DNA of 10,967 nt from Microcaldota archaeon (GCA_013425425.1 JACCLJ010000014.1:1-10967); one strand, 5' to 3'. Counted from the first letter of the stretch, positions 1-7,151 are shown. The notes: generated from the sequence alone by a model not told the origin. Program-made: numbers and translations.

Positions 1-49
1 ATGGGCTCAGCCTCGTTCCTTCGCCTCCGGCCAGTATGAACGTTTTCAT
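1..49 (-). CDS. Sugar-nucleotide (NTP) transferase, N-terminal fragment
   Basis: Only the first 16 codons lie in the window; the rest runs off the left edge. Reading leftwards from ATG at 49, the peptide is MKTFILAGGEGTRLSP. This is the glycine-rich nucleotide-binding signature (GGxGTRL) at the very N-terminus of glucose-1-phosphate thymidylyltransferase and mannose-1-phosphate guanylyltransferase type enzymes, which activate sugar phosphates with an NTP. A GGTGA ribosome binding site sits just upstream of the ATG, matching other genes in the window. The gene starts 31 bases after the DUF92 stop on the same strand, so it is probably the last visible member of the alba operon. Which sugar or nucleotide it uses cannot be told from this fragment. 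Confidence 0.82.
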   Translation of the reverse strand, partial: MKTFILAGGEGTRLSP

Positions 50-80
50 CGCATTTCACCTTCGGTATGATTGATGCCAA

Positions 81-692
81 CTATATAAATAAACCTATCA
101 GCCCGCCCGTAACCGAACAGAAGAAATTTGTCGTTCCCTTCGTTCCGATGCCCTTCTCCTCCAGTATGCCGAGCAGCGTGTCCGCAAAAGAGCCCACAAA
201 TCCGGCCAGGGTGACAAGAAGCGCCACTGCGGGGTTTATGCCGAAAAGGAATATCGCGACTATGCCTATTGCCGCTGCACCAAGCATGGATGCGACGGTT
301 CCCATGGCGCTCATCGCCCCGCTTGTTCCCGGCTTCACTTCTTTAAGATTCTCAAGCGATATGGGCTTTCCCTTTCCCAGCACGCCTATCTCCGAGGCAA
401 AGGTATCCGACGTCGTGGCTGCAAGGGATGCTATGAACGGAATAGGACCGATGGAAGGCGAAGCGATTGCGAGCAGGGTCGGCACGAGGCCGTTGGACAG
501 GACATTCTCCCATCCCCTTTCATGCTCGTATATCCCCATCTCTTTTTTTATCTCGTGCTCGTACTTCGTGACCGCAACTCCGAAAAAAAGAAAGGAGAAC
601 ATCAAAGCGAGGTAATTCAGCCCCCCGAAAAAATAGATAAGGGCGCCCATCACGGCAGCTAGCAGAACGCCCCATTTGTCCAGAATTTTCAT
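81..692 (-). CDS. DUF92 family integral membrane protein
   Basis: A 203-residue, very hydrophobic protein with about six membrane segments. The composition and motifs match the DUF92 (TIGR00297) family: an early GGLNYLALMF helix, the stretch ASLAATTSDTFASEIGVLGK, the segment KPGTSGAMSAMGTVASMLGA, and a late GFVGSFADTLLGILEEKG. The family includes the plant phytyl-phosphate kinase VTE6, so a role in phosphorylating a prenyl alcohol is possible, but the archaeal members are uncharacterised. I chose the ATG at 692 (MKILDKWG) because a GGGTTG site lies just upstream and it leaves a 32-base gap after alba. An upstream in-frame start at 728 would add 12 hydrophobic residues and overlap the end of alba. 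Family assignment is firm; function is inferred. Confidence 0.85.
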   Translation of the reverse strand: MKILDKWGVLLAAVMGALIYFFGGLNYLALMFSFLFFGVAVTKYEHEIKKEMGIYEHERGWENVLSNGLVPTLLAIASPSIGPIPFIASLAATTSDTFASEIGVLGKGKPISLENLKEVKPGTSGAMSAMGTVASMLGAAAIGIVAIFLFGINPAVALLVTLAGFVGSFADTLLGILEEKGIGTKGTTNFFCSVTGGLIGLFI

Positions 693-724
693 GCTGCAAC
701 CCTGAAATAATAAAAATAAAAAAA

Positions 725-1060
725 TCACTCTCTTGAAATGAGTATTTCCATCGCCGAGACCTTGTTTTTCGAACCATCTTCCGACATTAGCTCTTCGGTA
801 GAGATGTTTATGCTTTTGATTTTCGCATCCGGCATGAACCGGTGCCTCACAATCTCGGCCACGTCGACTACCCTGGAGATTAGCTTTCCCCTCGCCTTTA
901 TGGACACTTCCTTTGCACCGTTGTTGAACTGCGTCACGACGGCCAGAACATATCCCATTGTCCCCTTCTTGCCCACGAAAACAACGTTGTCGTCTTTTCC
1001 GTGTTCCCTCCTTGCAGGCGCCAATTCCCTCGCTTCGGTTTCGATATTCTCTTCTGTCAT
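725..1060 (-). CDS. alba: Alba, archaeal DNA/RNA-binding chromatin protein
   Basis: A 111-residue protein matching Alba (Sac10b) over its C-terminal 85 residues. The typical VFVGKKGTMGYVLAVVTQF start of the fold holds the lysine pair (residues 31-32) that corresponds to the acetylated Lys16/Lys17 of Sulfolobus Alba. It is followed by KEVSIKARGKLISRVVDVAE and a basic beta-hairpin near residues 94-103 (EDGSKNKVSA). Alba dimers coat DNA and also bind RNA. The ATG at 1060 is preceded by AGGTGA at a spacing of five. Upstream in-frame codons would add about 41 residues unlike Alba. The first 24 residues form an acidic, charged tail that many Alba proteins lack. Alba is the first gene of a minus-strand operon with the DUF92 gene and the sugar transferase. 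Confidence 0.96.
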   Translation of the reverse strand: MTEENIETEARELAPARREHGKDDNVVFVGKKGTMGYVLAVVTQFNNGAKEVSIKARGKLISRVVDVAEIVRHRFMPDAKIKSINISTEELMSEDGSKNKVSAMEILISRE

Positions 1061-1137
1061 AGTTTTCACCTTTTGCAGTTGTTGGTTAGCAGTCGTCGAA
1101 TGAATAAGCCTCTCCTTCACTAATTGAACCCTGAAGG

Positions 1138-1146
1138 AATTTAAAG
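1138..1146 (-). promoter_or_regulatory. TATA-like box of the alba operon
   Basis: On the minus strand this reads CTTTAAATT. Archaeal transcription normally starts about 25 bases downstream, which would be near 1116 and give alba a leader of about 56 bases. No experimental support; position and base composition only. Confidence 0.5.
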
Positions 1147-1181
1147 GTTTCTGGAAGACCTCGGATATCGTGCCACCCAAC

Positions 1182-1190
1182 ATTTAAAAA
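1182..1190 (+). promoter_or_regulatory. TATA-like box for the membrane protein-fni operon
   Basis: ATTTAAAAA lies about 26 bases before the ATG at 1213, the spacing expected for a leaderless archaeal transcript. It sits back to back with the alba promoter, so 1061-1212 is a divergent control region. Confidence 0.55.
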
Positions 1191-1212
1191 ATGCACCTTC
1201 ATAGTGTATTCC

Positions 1213-1950
1213 ATGAGCGGTGAATTCGGAAGAACATTCGGTTATGCGTTGGACTTTTACCTCCAGAAAGTGGCGATAGTGGCGCTTTTCTCCATTCCTT
1301 TCCTTGTCGCGGTCCTGATTGCGTGGCTTGTTGCCGCACCGACGTATCTTGCGGCAGGCGCGCTTTTCATAAGGACGGGCAGCATACCTGAACTTTCCGC
1401 TCTGGACATCGCGCTGTCGGTTATCGGCTATGCCATAATCATGTTCATAATATCCGATACGATAGTCAATATCACCATCCTCGTGCGTTCGAGAAGAACG
1501 CTCAACGAAACGACGAGCGAGATGCTCGCCGCGATGAAGCACCATGCCACGAGAATTTTCTACATACTTACGATAGCGGTGCTCGTGGAGTTCCTCCTGC
1601 AGCTGCTTCTCTATGACAACCCCCTGAGAACGTGGATTTACCCGATAGCCATGCTCATCTTCTTTTTCTTCGTTTCCTTCAGCATGCCTGCGGTGGTCAT
1701 AGACAATGCAAGCACCGCCCATGCCATCGAATATTCCATAAGATTTGCAATGCGGAAGCCAATCCTGGTCATCCTCTGGATGCTCACGCTCTTCATACTT
1801 CTCGGCGGCACGATGGTGCTCTCCTATTACATACTGTCAGCGCCATTCTGGATATACCTCGTGCTTTTGCTCAACTCCATAGTGTTCCTTCCCTTCATGC
1901 TCATACTCCAGACGCAGCTTTACATGGAGAAGTATCCGCTCGCGAGGTAG
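1213..1950 (+). CDS. Six-helix membrane protein of unknown function
   Basis: A 245-residue integral membrane protein with six predicted helices at about residues 20-50, 60-90, 110-130, 140-160, 180-205 and 210-235. A cytoplasmic-looking segment (residues about 162-180: DNASTAHAIEYSIRFAMRKP) joins helices four and five. It resembles the amphipathic linker of archaeal DUF7847 / glycerophosphodiester-phosphodiesterase membrane-domain proteins, in which an A-x-x-x-S-x-R motif precedes the next helix. I see no catalytic motif. ATG at 1213 fits a leaderless start 26 bases after a TATA-like box; an in-frame GTG at 1204 is the alternative. It is followed after 19 bases by fni, so the two are probably co-transcribed. 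Membrane topology is confident; family placement is tentative. Confidence 0.75.
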   Translation: MSGEFGRTFGYALDFYLQKVAIVALFSIPFLVAVLIAWLVAAPTYLAAGALFIRTGSIPELSALDIALSVIGYAIIMFIISDTIVNITILVRSRRTLNETTSEMLAAMKHHATRIFYILTIAVLVEFLLQLLLYDNPLRTWIYPIAMLIFFFFVSFSMPAVVIDNASTAHAIEYSIRFAMRKPILVILWMLTLFILLGGTMVLSYYILSAPFWIYLVLLLNSIVFLPFMLILQTQLYMEKYPLAR

Positions 1951-1969
1951 CAGCGAACAGGTGAACTGC

Positions 1970-2956
1970 TTGGAAAAAATATCCTCAAGAAAAAAGGAGC
2001 ACGTCGAGATGTCGCTTAAGGCCGCCAGCCAGTATGCCGTCGGCGCAGGCTTCGACAGGATACGCCTGATACATAACGCATTGCCTGAGCTTGACTTCGA
2101 CGATGTCGACTTGTCCGGCCGGTTCCTCGAAAAGAAGATACGCTGCCCCCTGATGATCACCGCGGTTACCGGAGGCTACCCGAAGGCGAAGGAGATAAAC
2201 AGGAAGCTTGCGGAAGCTGCGGAAAAGCACGGGATAGCGTTCGGGCTCGGCTCCCAGAGGGCGATGATAGAAAGGCCGGGCCTTGCAGATACGTTCAAAA
2301 TGCGGAAATATGCGCCTTCCATCCCGATAGTCGCGAACATAGGCGCGGTACAGCTGAAAAAATATCCGGTTAAAACGATAGAGCATCTCGTCTCGTCCGT
2401 GGAAGCGGACGGCCTTGCGATACATCTTAATCCGCTTCAGGAAGTCATACAGCCGGAAGGCGATAAGGATTACAGCGGAGTGCTTAAGGCGATAGAAAAA
2501 ACCTGCAGTTCGCTCGGCGTTCCCGTAATAGTGAAGGAAACGGGAGCGGGTATAGACCGCGAGGTCGCGGAGAAGCTGAAGGCGGCGGGCGTTGCATGGA
2601 TAGACGTTTCCGGCTCAGGAGGCACGTCGTGGAGCAGGATAGAATATCTGCGCTCGAAAGGCGCTGTTCCCGGCTTTGAGGACTGGGGGATACCAACCGT
2701 AGAATGCCTTATGATGTGCAGGGGAGTGCTTCCGCTGATAGCGAGCGGCGGGATAAGAAGCGGGATTGACGCAGCGAAGGCGATTGCCCTTGGCGCAGAT
2801 ATGGCCGGGGCGGCACAGCCTTTCCTCGCTGCGCTCATGAAGAAAAGGCTCGACGAAGAGCTTACGACGTGGGAGAAGCAGCTCAGGATAGCCGCATTCC
2901 TCACGGGCAGCCGAACCGTGGCGCAGCTTAAGGCGGCTAAGTGCATCCTCGGTTAA
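1970..2956 (+). CDS. fni: Type 2 isopentenyl-diphosphate isomerase (FMN-dependent)
   Basis: Interconverts isopentenyl and dimethylallyl diphosphate, the first committed step to archaeal isoprenoid lipids, using reduced FMN. All family motifs are present in the 328 residues: RKKEH (7-11), DVDLSGRFL (45-53), MITAVTGG (62-69), GSQRAMIE (94-101), IHLNPLQEVIQPEGD (151-165, with the metal-binding Glu163), VKETGAGI (188-195), GSGGTS (215-220), DWGIPT (238-243) and the FMN-phosphate loop ASGGIRSGID (258-267). The conserved RKKEH lies so near the N-terminus that the ATG at 2009 would delete it. TTG at 1970 is preceded by AGGTGA at a spacing of five, the same site used by other genes here, so TTG is my preferred start. 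A GTG at 1961 would add three residues. Second gene of the operon with the upstream membrane protein. Confidence 0.96.
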   Translation: MEKISSRKKEHVEMSLKAASQYAVGAGFDRIRLIHNALPELDFDDVDLSGRFLEKKIRCPLMITAVTGGYPKAKEINRKLAEAAEKHGIAFGLGSQRAMIERPGLADTFKMRKYAPSIPIVANIGAVQLKKYPVKTIEHLVSSVEADGLAIHLNPLQEVIQPEGDKDYSGVLKAIEKTCSSLGVPVIVKETGAGIDREVAEKLKAAGVAWIDVSGSGGTSWSRIEYLRSKGAVPGFEDWGIPTVECLMMCRGVLPLIASGGIRSGIDAAKAIALGADMAGAAQPFLAALMKKRLDEELTTWEKQLRIAAFLTGSRTVAQLKAAKCILG

Positions 2957-3022
2957 GTGATAGGAACTTTTAAAAAATGAAACATCCCTCTTCTCTGTAG
3001 TTTGGGTCGAATCAGGCACCGT

Positions 3023-3052
3023 GCTATCCCGTAAAACGGCTTTTACGATAGC
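3023..3052. promoter_or_regulatory. Long palindrome abutting a TATA box: candidate operator
   Basis: GCTATC (3023-3028) pairs with GATAGC (3047-3052), and GTAAAA (3031-3036) pairs with TTTTAC (3041-3046). The two-base CC at 3029-3030 is unmatched and CGGC at 3037-3040 is the centre. The right arm runs directly into the TATA-like box of the RelA/SpoT-like gene, a usual place for an archaeal repressor or activator site. It could also fold as an RNA hairpin downstream of fni, but no T-run follows it, so it is a poor terminator candidate. Confidence 0.55.
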
Positions 3053-3060
3053 TTTAAATA
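3052..3060 (+). promoter_or_regulatory. TATA-like box for the RelA/SpoT-like gene
   Basis: CTTTAAATA is centred about 26 bases before ATG 3083, predicting a leaderless message. A second TATA-like run, CTTTTAAAAAATG, lies at about 2968-2980 and could drive a longer transcript, but nothing recognisable starts downstream of it. Confidence 0.6.
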
Positions 3061-3082
3061 ATGTTTTAGACAGTGTATTATC

Positions 3083-4462
3083 ATGGAATTGATGATGAAA
3101 TCCCTGAGAGAGAGGACTACCAGCCCTCTGACAGTGCTGGAGAGCAACAGGATCGCTGCAAAATTCCATGAAAGATGCGGTGTCCCGAAGATATGGGAGA
3201 ACCACGTAAGGGCGGTCGAACGAAAAGCGGAAGACGTAAAAATTGTAGAAACCACGGTCATAGAAAAGCCGGAAATCGACAGGCACAGGGCATGGATAAA
3301 CAGCATACTTCTTGATATAATAAACTACCACGTCGTAAAGCATGAAGTGCTTGAAACCCTCGCAAAAGCAGGAACTCCGGTAATAGCCGGGGGTGGAGTG
3401 ATTACATCTCCCGTATTCAGGGATGAAAGGATGGTAAAAGAACTGGACACATTCGGGAAGCTTACGGAGCTTGACAGAAAGGGTGCGGACCTTTCCGAAT
3501 ACGTTCCGCTGCTCAACAATGGCAACGCGCCGCTTGCACTTCTGGCAAAGATAGTAGATTACGCGGTAACCCATAGCGATGGCGACCATCTCGAAGACGT
3601 GATAAGCCCGTACGGCCATCCCATATTCAGGATGTTCCGGTCGGTCGAGGAAGCGCTTGGCGCGCTGAGGAAAGAGGCGAAGGCAGGAGAGAGGGTTTAT
3701 GCTCCGCTGGCAGAGCTTTTCGGCCATCCCGGGCTTGCGGGAGACATACTCATCCATGCGTTCAGGGTAAACCATCCGATTATTCACGATTACGTTCAGG
3801 CTACTGTGGATGAACCGGAAGTACGCGGCAAGCTCGATTTCACGAGAAACATCGTACAAAACCTGGAAATAAGCATAAGCAACGAATTTGCAAAGCTCGG
3901 TTTTACCGGAGGAGTCCAGCCGAGGATGAAAAAGCACAAAGGAAAAATCATGAGGAAAATAAGGAGAATAATGAGCAAGCAGTACATGAACTCTTCGGAA
4001 AGCGGGGAGATACCTCTTGAAAGCTACATATCCAAGAACCTTGAATCTTACGACATGACAACGCTTCACGACATGGTCGCACTGAGAGTCATCCTAAGCG
4101 AATTCGAAGGCAGGAAAATAGATGACATGCCTGAAAACGAAAAGCAGCATGCGATAAACAAGGCTCTTGCTATTATAAGGGAAAATATCGAAGCATTGAA
4201 CACTGCAATAGGCGGGCATTATGCATACAACCATGAATTCCTAGACAAGACGAACGGCTACAGGTGCCACCACTTCGACGTTAAGCCGAACGGGGGCGTC
4301 AGCGCAGCAAGATTCGAGATACAGCTCAGAACCGAGGAATGGCACGAGATTTCAGAGCACGGCAAAGCTGCGCACTTCTATTACGTAGGGGGAGACAGCG
4401 AATTCGTAGACATGGTCAAGGATTCATACAAGGACATAATCCACGTGTTCAGGAAGAAATAA
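3083..4462 (+). CDS. RelA/SpoT-like (p)ppGpp synthetase-type protein with degenerate HD domain
   Basis: A 459-residue protein whose second half matches the RelA/SpoT nucleotidyltransferase domain. Motifs seen: the linker YAPLAELFG (206-214); a basic R-x-K helix, PRMKKHKGKIMRKI (280-293), equivalent to the ATP-binding RxK...K segment; LHDMVALRVI (328-337) with the catalytic-region Asp and Arg; NGYRCHHFDV (391-400) matching NGYxSxH; and FEIQLRTEEWHEISEHGKAAH (411-431) matching ExQxRT...H..aE.G.AaH. The first half looks like an HD hydrolase domain that has lost its metal site: His41 remains, but the HD doublet is Leu77-Asp78, and KIVDYAVTHSD (156-166) replaces the usual ADRLHN-type motif. No TGS or ACT domain follows. 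I infer a synthetase without hydrolase activity. ATG 3083 fits a leaderless transcript. Substrate is unproven; this family is rare in archaea. Confidence 0.82.
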   Translation: MELMMKSLRERTTSPLTVLESNRIAAKFHERCGVPKIWENHVRAVERKAEDVKIVETTVIEKPEIDRHRAWINSILLDIINYHVVKHEVLETLAKAGTPVIAGGGVITSPVFRDERMVKELDTFGKLTELDRKGADLSEYVPLLNNGNAPLALLAKIVDYAVTHSDGDHLEDVISPYGHPIFRMFRSVEEALGALRKEAKAGERVYAPLAELFGHPGLAGDILIHAFRVNHPIIHDYVQATVDEPEVRGKLDFTRNIVQNLEISISNEFAKLGFTGGVQPRMKKHKGKIMRKIRRIMSKQYMNSSESGEIPLESYISKNLESYDMTTLHDMVALRVILSEFEGRKIDDMPENEKQHAINKALAIIRENIEALNTAIGGHYAYNHEFLDKTNGYRCHHFDVKPNGGVSAARFEIQLRTEEWHEISEHGKAAHFYYVGGDSEFVDMVKDSYKDIIHVFRKK

Positions 4463-4927
4463 TCATATGCCGGCTGAATCAGTGAAATCCTTCACCACGT
4501 TGAGCACCATGCTCGTATTCGTCTTCTCGACGTGCGGAATCGCAAGTATCTTTTTGATGAGCGAGCTCAGCTCGGACCTGCTTTTCCTCATCAGGATTGC
4601 GGTCGAATCGTACTGGCCTGTGACATCGTAGACGGCAACAACGCCGGGAAGACCGCTTATTTTTTTCTGGACATCGAGAAGCGCGCCTCCGGAGATGCTT
4701 ATCTGGATTATTGCGACGAATTCGTAGCCGAGCTTTGAGAGGTCCAGGCTCGCAGTGTAGCCTTTTATCACTCCTGCGCGTTCCATCCTTCTCAGCCGCT
4801 CGCTTATCGCGGAAGGGCTTACCCCGACCGAAGAGGACAGCTTCCTCAGCGATTTCCTCGAATCCTTCTTCAATTCGTCAAGGATCCTCTCGTCCGTTTC
4901 ATCGATTTCGAAATGTCCTATTTTCAT
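4463..4927 (-). CDS. Lrp/AsnC family transcriptional regulator
   Basis: A 154-residue protein with the full Lrp/AsnC layout. The N-terminal winged helix-turn-helix is at about residues 8-57, with FEIDETDERILDELKKDSR, then VSPSAISERLRRMERAGVI as the recognition region. A beta linker (60-77) follows, then the C-terminal RAM effector domain (about 78-148) with VVAVYDVTGQYDSTAILM and the late PHVEKTNTSMVL. Such proteins form octamers and respond to amino acids. It is divergent from glnA, which suggests it controls glnA and itself, possibly with glutamine as effector (inference). ATG at 4927 has GGAGGT eight bases upstream; an in-frame TTG at 4936 would overlap that site and is less likely. Its stop codon abuts the stop of the RelA/SpoT-like gene with no base between. 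Confidence 0.95.
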   Translation of the reverse strand: MKIGHFEIDETDERILDELKKDSRKSLRKLSSSVGVSPSAISERLRRMERAGVIKGYTASLDLSKLGYEFVAIIQISISGGALLDVQKKISGLPGVVAVYDVTGQYDSTAILMRKSRSELSSLIKKILAIPHVEKTNTSMVLNVVKDFTDSAGI

Positions 4928-4966
4928 GCCTTCCAACCTCCAGATTCAGGACAAATGCAGTTAAAG

Positions 4967-4973
4967 TTTATAA
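4967..4973 (-). promoter_or_regulatory. TATA-like box of the Lrp-family gene
   Basis: On the minus strand this reads TTATAAA. A start about 25 bases on (near 4945) would leave a leader of about 18 bases holding the GGAGGT site before ATG 4927. Confidence 0.5.
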
Positions 4974-4985
4974 TGATTTTGTGCA

Positions 4986-5006
4986 AACGTTCGGAAAAAT
5001 CCCGTT
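4986..5006. promoter_or_regulatory. Imperfect inverted repeat between the lrp and glnA promoters
   Basis: AACG (4986-4989) and CGTT (5003-5006) flank GGA (4993-4995) and TCC (5000-5002). The element lies between the two divergent TATA-like boxes, just upstream of the glnA one. Lrp-type proteins bind weakly palindromic sites of this kind, so this is a candidate operator, by position more than by sequence match. Confidence 0.3.
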
Positions 5007-5010
5007 AAAA

Positions 5011-5018
5011 TTTAAATA
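5011..5018 (+). promoter_or_regulatory. TATA-like box of glnA
   Basis: TTTAAATA in an A/T-rich block. Start predicted near 5040, giving a leader of about 25 bases that contains the AAGGG ribosome binding site before ATG 5066. Confidence 0.55.
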
Positions 5019-5065
5019 TGTCATAAAACCAAGCCCTGAAAATTACAATTGAAGGGTTGATTATT

Positions 5066-6394
5066 ATGGACAAAGAAGCGGTTTTTGAGGACATGGAGAA
5101 GAGGGACGTAAGGTTCGTCGTTCTGCAGTTCAGCGACCTTGTGGGCGCGTCGAAAAGCATAACGATTCCCGCAGAGCGGCTTGAGGAGGCGGTGGGCTAC
5201 GGAATATGGTTCGACGGCTCCTCCATAGAAGGGTTTGCAAGGATACACGAGAGCGACATGTTCCTCAGGCCGGACATTTCCACTTACGCCGTAATACCTT
5301 GGCTGAATCACGAGCATGGCAATACCGCAAGATTCATATGCGACGTTTTCAGCCCGGACGGAACTCCCTTTGAGGGAGACCCGAGGTACATCCTGAAGAA
5401 GACGCTCAAGGAGGCCGAAGCGCTGGGCTACAGGTATTTCGTGGGGCCCGAGCTTGAGTTTTTCATGTTCAGGAAAGAGAACGGCAGGATAAACCCGCTG
5501 CCGCATGATAACGGGGGGTATTTCGATTTTGTCTCGGACAAGGCGTATGAGATAAGAAGGGAGATGACGAATGCCCTGAAGAATTTCGGGATAGTAGTCG
5601 AGGCGGCGCATCACGAAGTGGCAATAGGCCAGCATGAGATAGATTTCAGGTACGACGAAGCGCTCAAGGCTGCGGACAACACCGCGACCATGAAATACGT
5701 GCTGAAGGCGATAGCTGAGAAATACGGCCTGCACGTTACGTTCATGCCAAAGCCGATAGGAGGGATAAACGGGACGGGCATGCATGTCCACCAAAGTTTC
5801 TTCTCCGGAGATAGGAATGTTTTTTATGACGAAGGCGATAGGTACGGCCTTTCCAAAATCGCATACCAGTTCATCGCAGGCCAGCTTGCGCATGCAAAGG
5901 GGATGAGTGTGGTTCTCGGGCCGACGGTTAATTCCTACAAGAGGCTCGTCCCGGGCTATGAGGCGCCGGTATACATCGCATGGGCAAGGATAAACCGTTC
6001 CGCACTGATAAGGATACCGAAATGGAATCCCGAGAAGCCCAAGGCGGCGAGGTGCGAACTCCGCTGCCCTGACCCTTCAACCAACCCGTATCTCGCGTTC
6101 GCGGTAATGCTGAAGGCTGGATTGGACGGCGTAAAGAACGGCATGGAGCCGCCGGAGCCGGTTGAGGAGAACCTGTTCCATTTCGACGACAAGAAGCTTG
6201 CCCAGATGAACATAGGCACCCTGCCCGAATCCCTCGGCCATGCGATAAAAGAGGCGGAGAAGGATGGGATAGCAGCGGCGGCATTCGGCCGGGAAACATA
6301 TGAGAAATACCTCAAGGCGAAGAAATCGGAGTGGGACGAGTACAGGCAGCAGGTCACGCAATGGGAGCTGGACAATTACCTGGAGAGATATTAG
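5066..6394 (+). CDS. glnA: Glutamine synthetase, type I-alpha
   Basis: ATP-dependent condensation of glutamate and ammonia to glutamine; cytoplasmic dodecamer in this family. The 442 residues match GSI-alpha in length and motifs: FDGSSIEGF (49-57), GPELEFFMF (127-135, metal-binding Glu129 and Glu131), the HHEVAIGQHEID stretch (182-193), the ATP loop KPIGGINGTGMHVHQS (229-244), NSYKRLVPGYEAP (289-301) and RCELRCPDPSTNPYLAF (329-345). Arg59 in FARIHESDM is the residue that mediates glutamine feedback in GSI-alpha enzymes such as that of Bacillus. The 25-residue insertion and adenylylation tyrosine of GSI-beta are absent; the corresponding position is Phe371 (EENLF). Ser is replaced by Thr237 in the usual GSGMH. 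ATG 5066 has AAGGG upstream; a TTG at 5057 would add three residues. Confidence 0.97.
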   Translation: MDKEAVFEDMEKRDVRFVVLQFSDLVGASKSITIPAERLEEAVGYGIWFDGSSIEGFARIHESDMFLRPDISTYAVIPWLNHEHGNTARFICDVFSPDGTPFEGDPRYILKKTLKEAEALGYRYFVGPELEFFMFRKENGRINPLPHDNGGYFDFVSDKAYEIRREMTNALKNFGIVVEAAHHEVAIGQHEIDFRYDEALKAADNTATMKYVLKAIAEKYGLHVTFMPKPIGGINGTGMHVHQSFFSGDRNVFYDEGDRYGLSKIAYQFIAGQLAHAKGMSVVLGPTVNSYKRLVPGYEAPVYIAWARINRSALIRIPKWNPEKPKAARCELRCPDPSTNPYLAFAVMLKAGLDGVKNGMEPPEPVEENLFHFDDKKLAQMNIGTLPESLGHAIKEAEKDGIAAAAFGRETYEKYLKAKKSEWDEYRQQVTQWELDNYLERY

Positions 6395-6437
6395 AAAAAG
6401 AGGAAATAAAGAAGAAAAGTAAAAAGAAAGGAAAAAA
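6395..6437 (-). terminator. T-rich tract downstream of the minus-strand membrane gene
   Basis: These 43 bases are almost pure purine on the plus strand, so the minus-strand transcript ending at 6438 runs straight into a U- and pyrimidine-rich stretch, the usual archaeal termination signal. It does not serve glnA in the same way; for glnA the T-rich stretch just after 6438 may do so. Confidence 0.5.
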
Positions 6438-7151
6438 TTATTCCTTCTTCGCCTTTGCCGGCATCGGCGACAGGACGTAGCGCTGGTCTATGTTCACGAA
6501 CTTCGTTATGTCCCAGGCTTTGTCAGCCATGTTCAGGATGTTCGTGAAAACCACGTAGCTCACCGCGATTCCTGCTGCGAAAAGCAAGCGCTCTGTTGCG
6601 GTTACAGGAACGAGCATTGCCCATTGTGCCGCAGTCATGGGAACCGTAAGCACCCAGATTGACGAGCCGATTGCATGCGCAGTGAATGTTGCGCCCAAGC
6701 TTCTGAGGACGAGCATGTCTGGCAGGAACTTAGCGATTATCGGTATTGTCCAGAACAGCGCGTAGTACCATGCGCCCAAGCCCGCCGGGTTTGTCCAGAA
6801 TATCAGCATGGCCGCTAGCGGGATTGCGATGCTCAGCTTGTCGCTGAAGCCGGTCTGCCTGTTTTTGCTGAAGTAGTATGCGGCAAAAAGCATCGGCGTA
6901 AGCCTGAGGATATTTACCAGCGTCGTTTCCTTTCCGCTGATGACGAAGTTTATCAGCTGTGCGAACAGGACCGCGACGATGCCGAATGCGCCCAGAAATC
7001 CCCCGGCAATCGGGCCGAAGAACTGGAAGAATGTAAATGTCTGGTTGTCCATCCCGATTACTTTCGAGAAGTTGAACTGCATCCCCACGAGCGCAAGCGC
7101 CGTGAAGAGAAGCAGAAATACGATTCCCCGTTTCGAAATTGTTTTTTCCAT
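6438..7151 (-). CDS. Polytopic membrane protein resembling ECF transporter S components
   Basis: A 237-residue protein with about six to seven membrane segments (residues about 9-27, 40-72, 78-94, 106-120, 127-145, 155-183, 187-207) and short loops. The glycine-patterned second segment FFGPIAGGFLGAFGIVAVLF recalls the substrate-binding S subunits of energy-coupling factor vitamin transporters, which have about this size and helix number. No substrate signature is evident and no ECF ATPase genes are nearby, so this is only a resemblance. The lysine-rich C-terminus (PAKAKKE) probably faces the cytoplasm. ATG 7151 follows a GGTGG site closely; an upstream in-frame start at 7229 would add 26 residues that run back across the A/T-rich promoter and is rejected. 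It diverges from the small gene at 7228. Confidence 0.6.
   Translation of the reverse strand: MEKTISKRGIVFLLLFTALALVGMQFNFSKVIGMDNQTFTFFQFFGPIAGGFLGAFGIVAVLFAQLINFVISGKETTLVNILRLTPMLFAAYYFSKNRQTGFSDKLSIAIPLAAMLIFWTNPAGLGAWYYALFWTIPIIAKFLPDMLVLRSLGATFTAHAIGSSIWVLTVPMTAAQWAMLVPVTATERLLFAAGIAVSYVVFTNILNMADKAWDITKFVNIDQRYVLSPMPAKAKKE

Noticed and set aside
67..615. Plus-strand open frame of 182 codons opposite the DUF92 gene
   Set aside because: It is antisense to a recognised membrane protein and has no promoter or ribosome binding site of its own.
3023..3052. The palindrome as a terminator for fni
   Set aside because: No T-run follows the hairpin, and it sits 67 bases past the stop directly against a TATA-like box. 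An operator is the better reading.
2615..4069. Long minus-strand open frame of 484 codons
   Set aside because: It is a shadow of fni and the RelA/SpoT-like gene, both of which have clear family motifs on the plus strand. Its residues are low in complexity and match no family.
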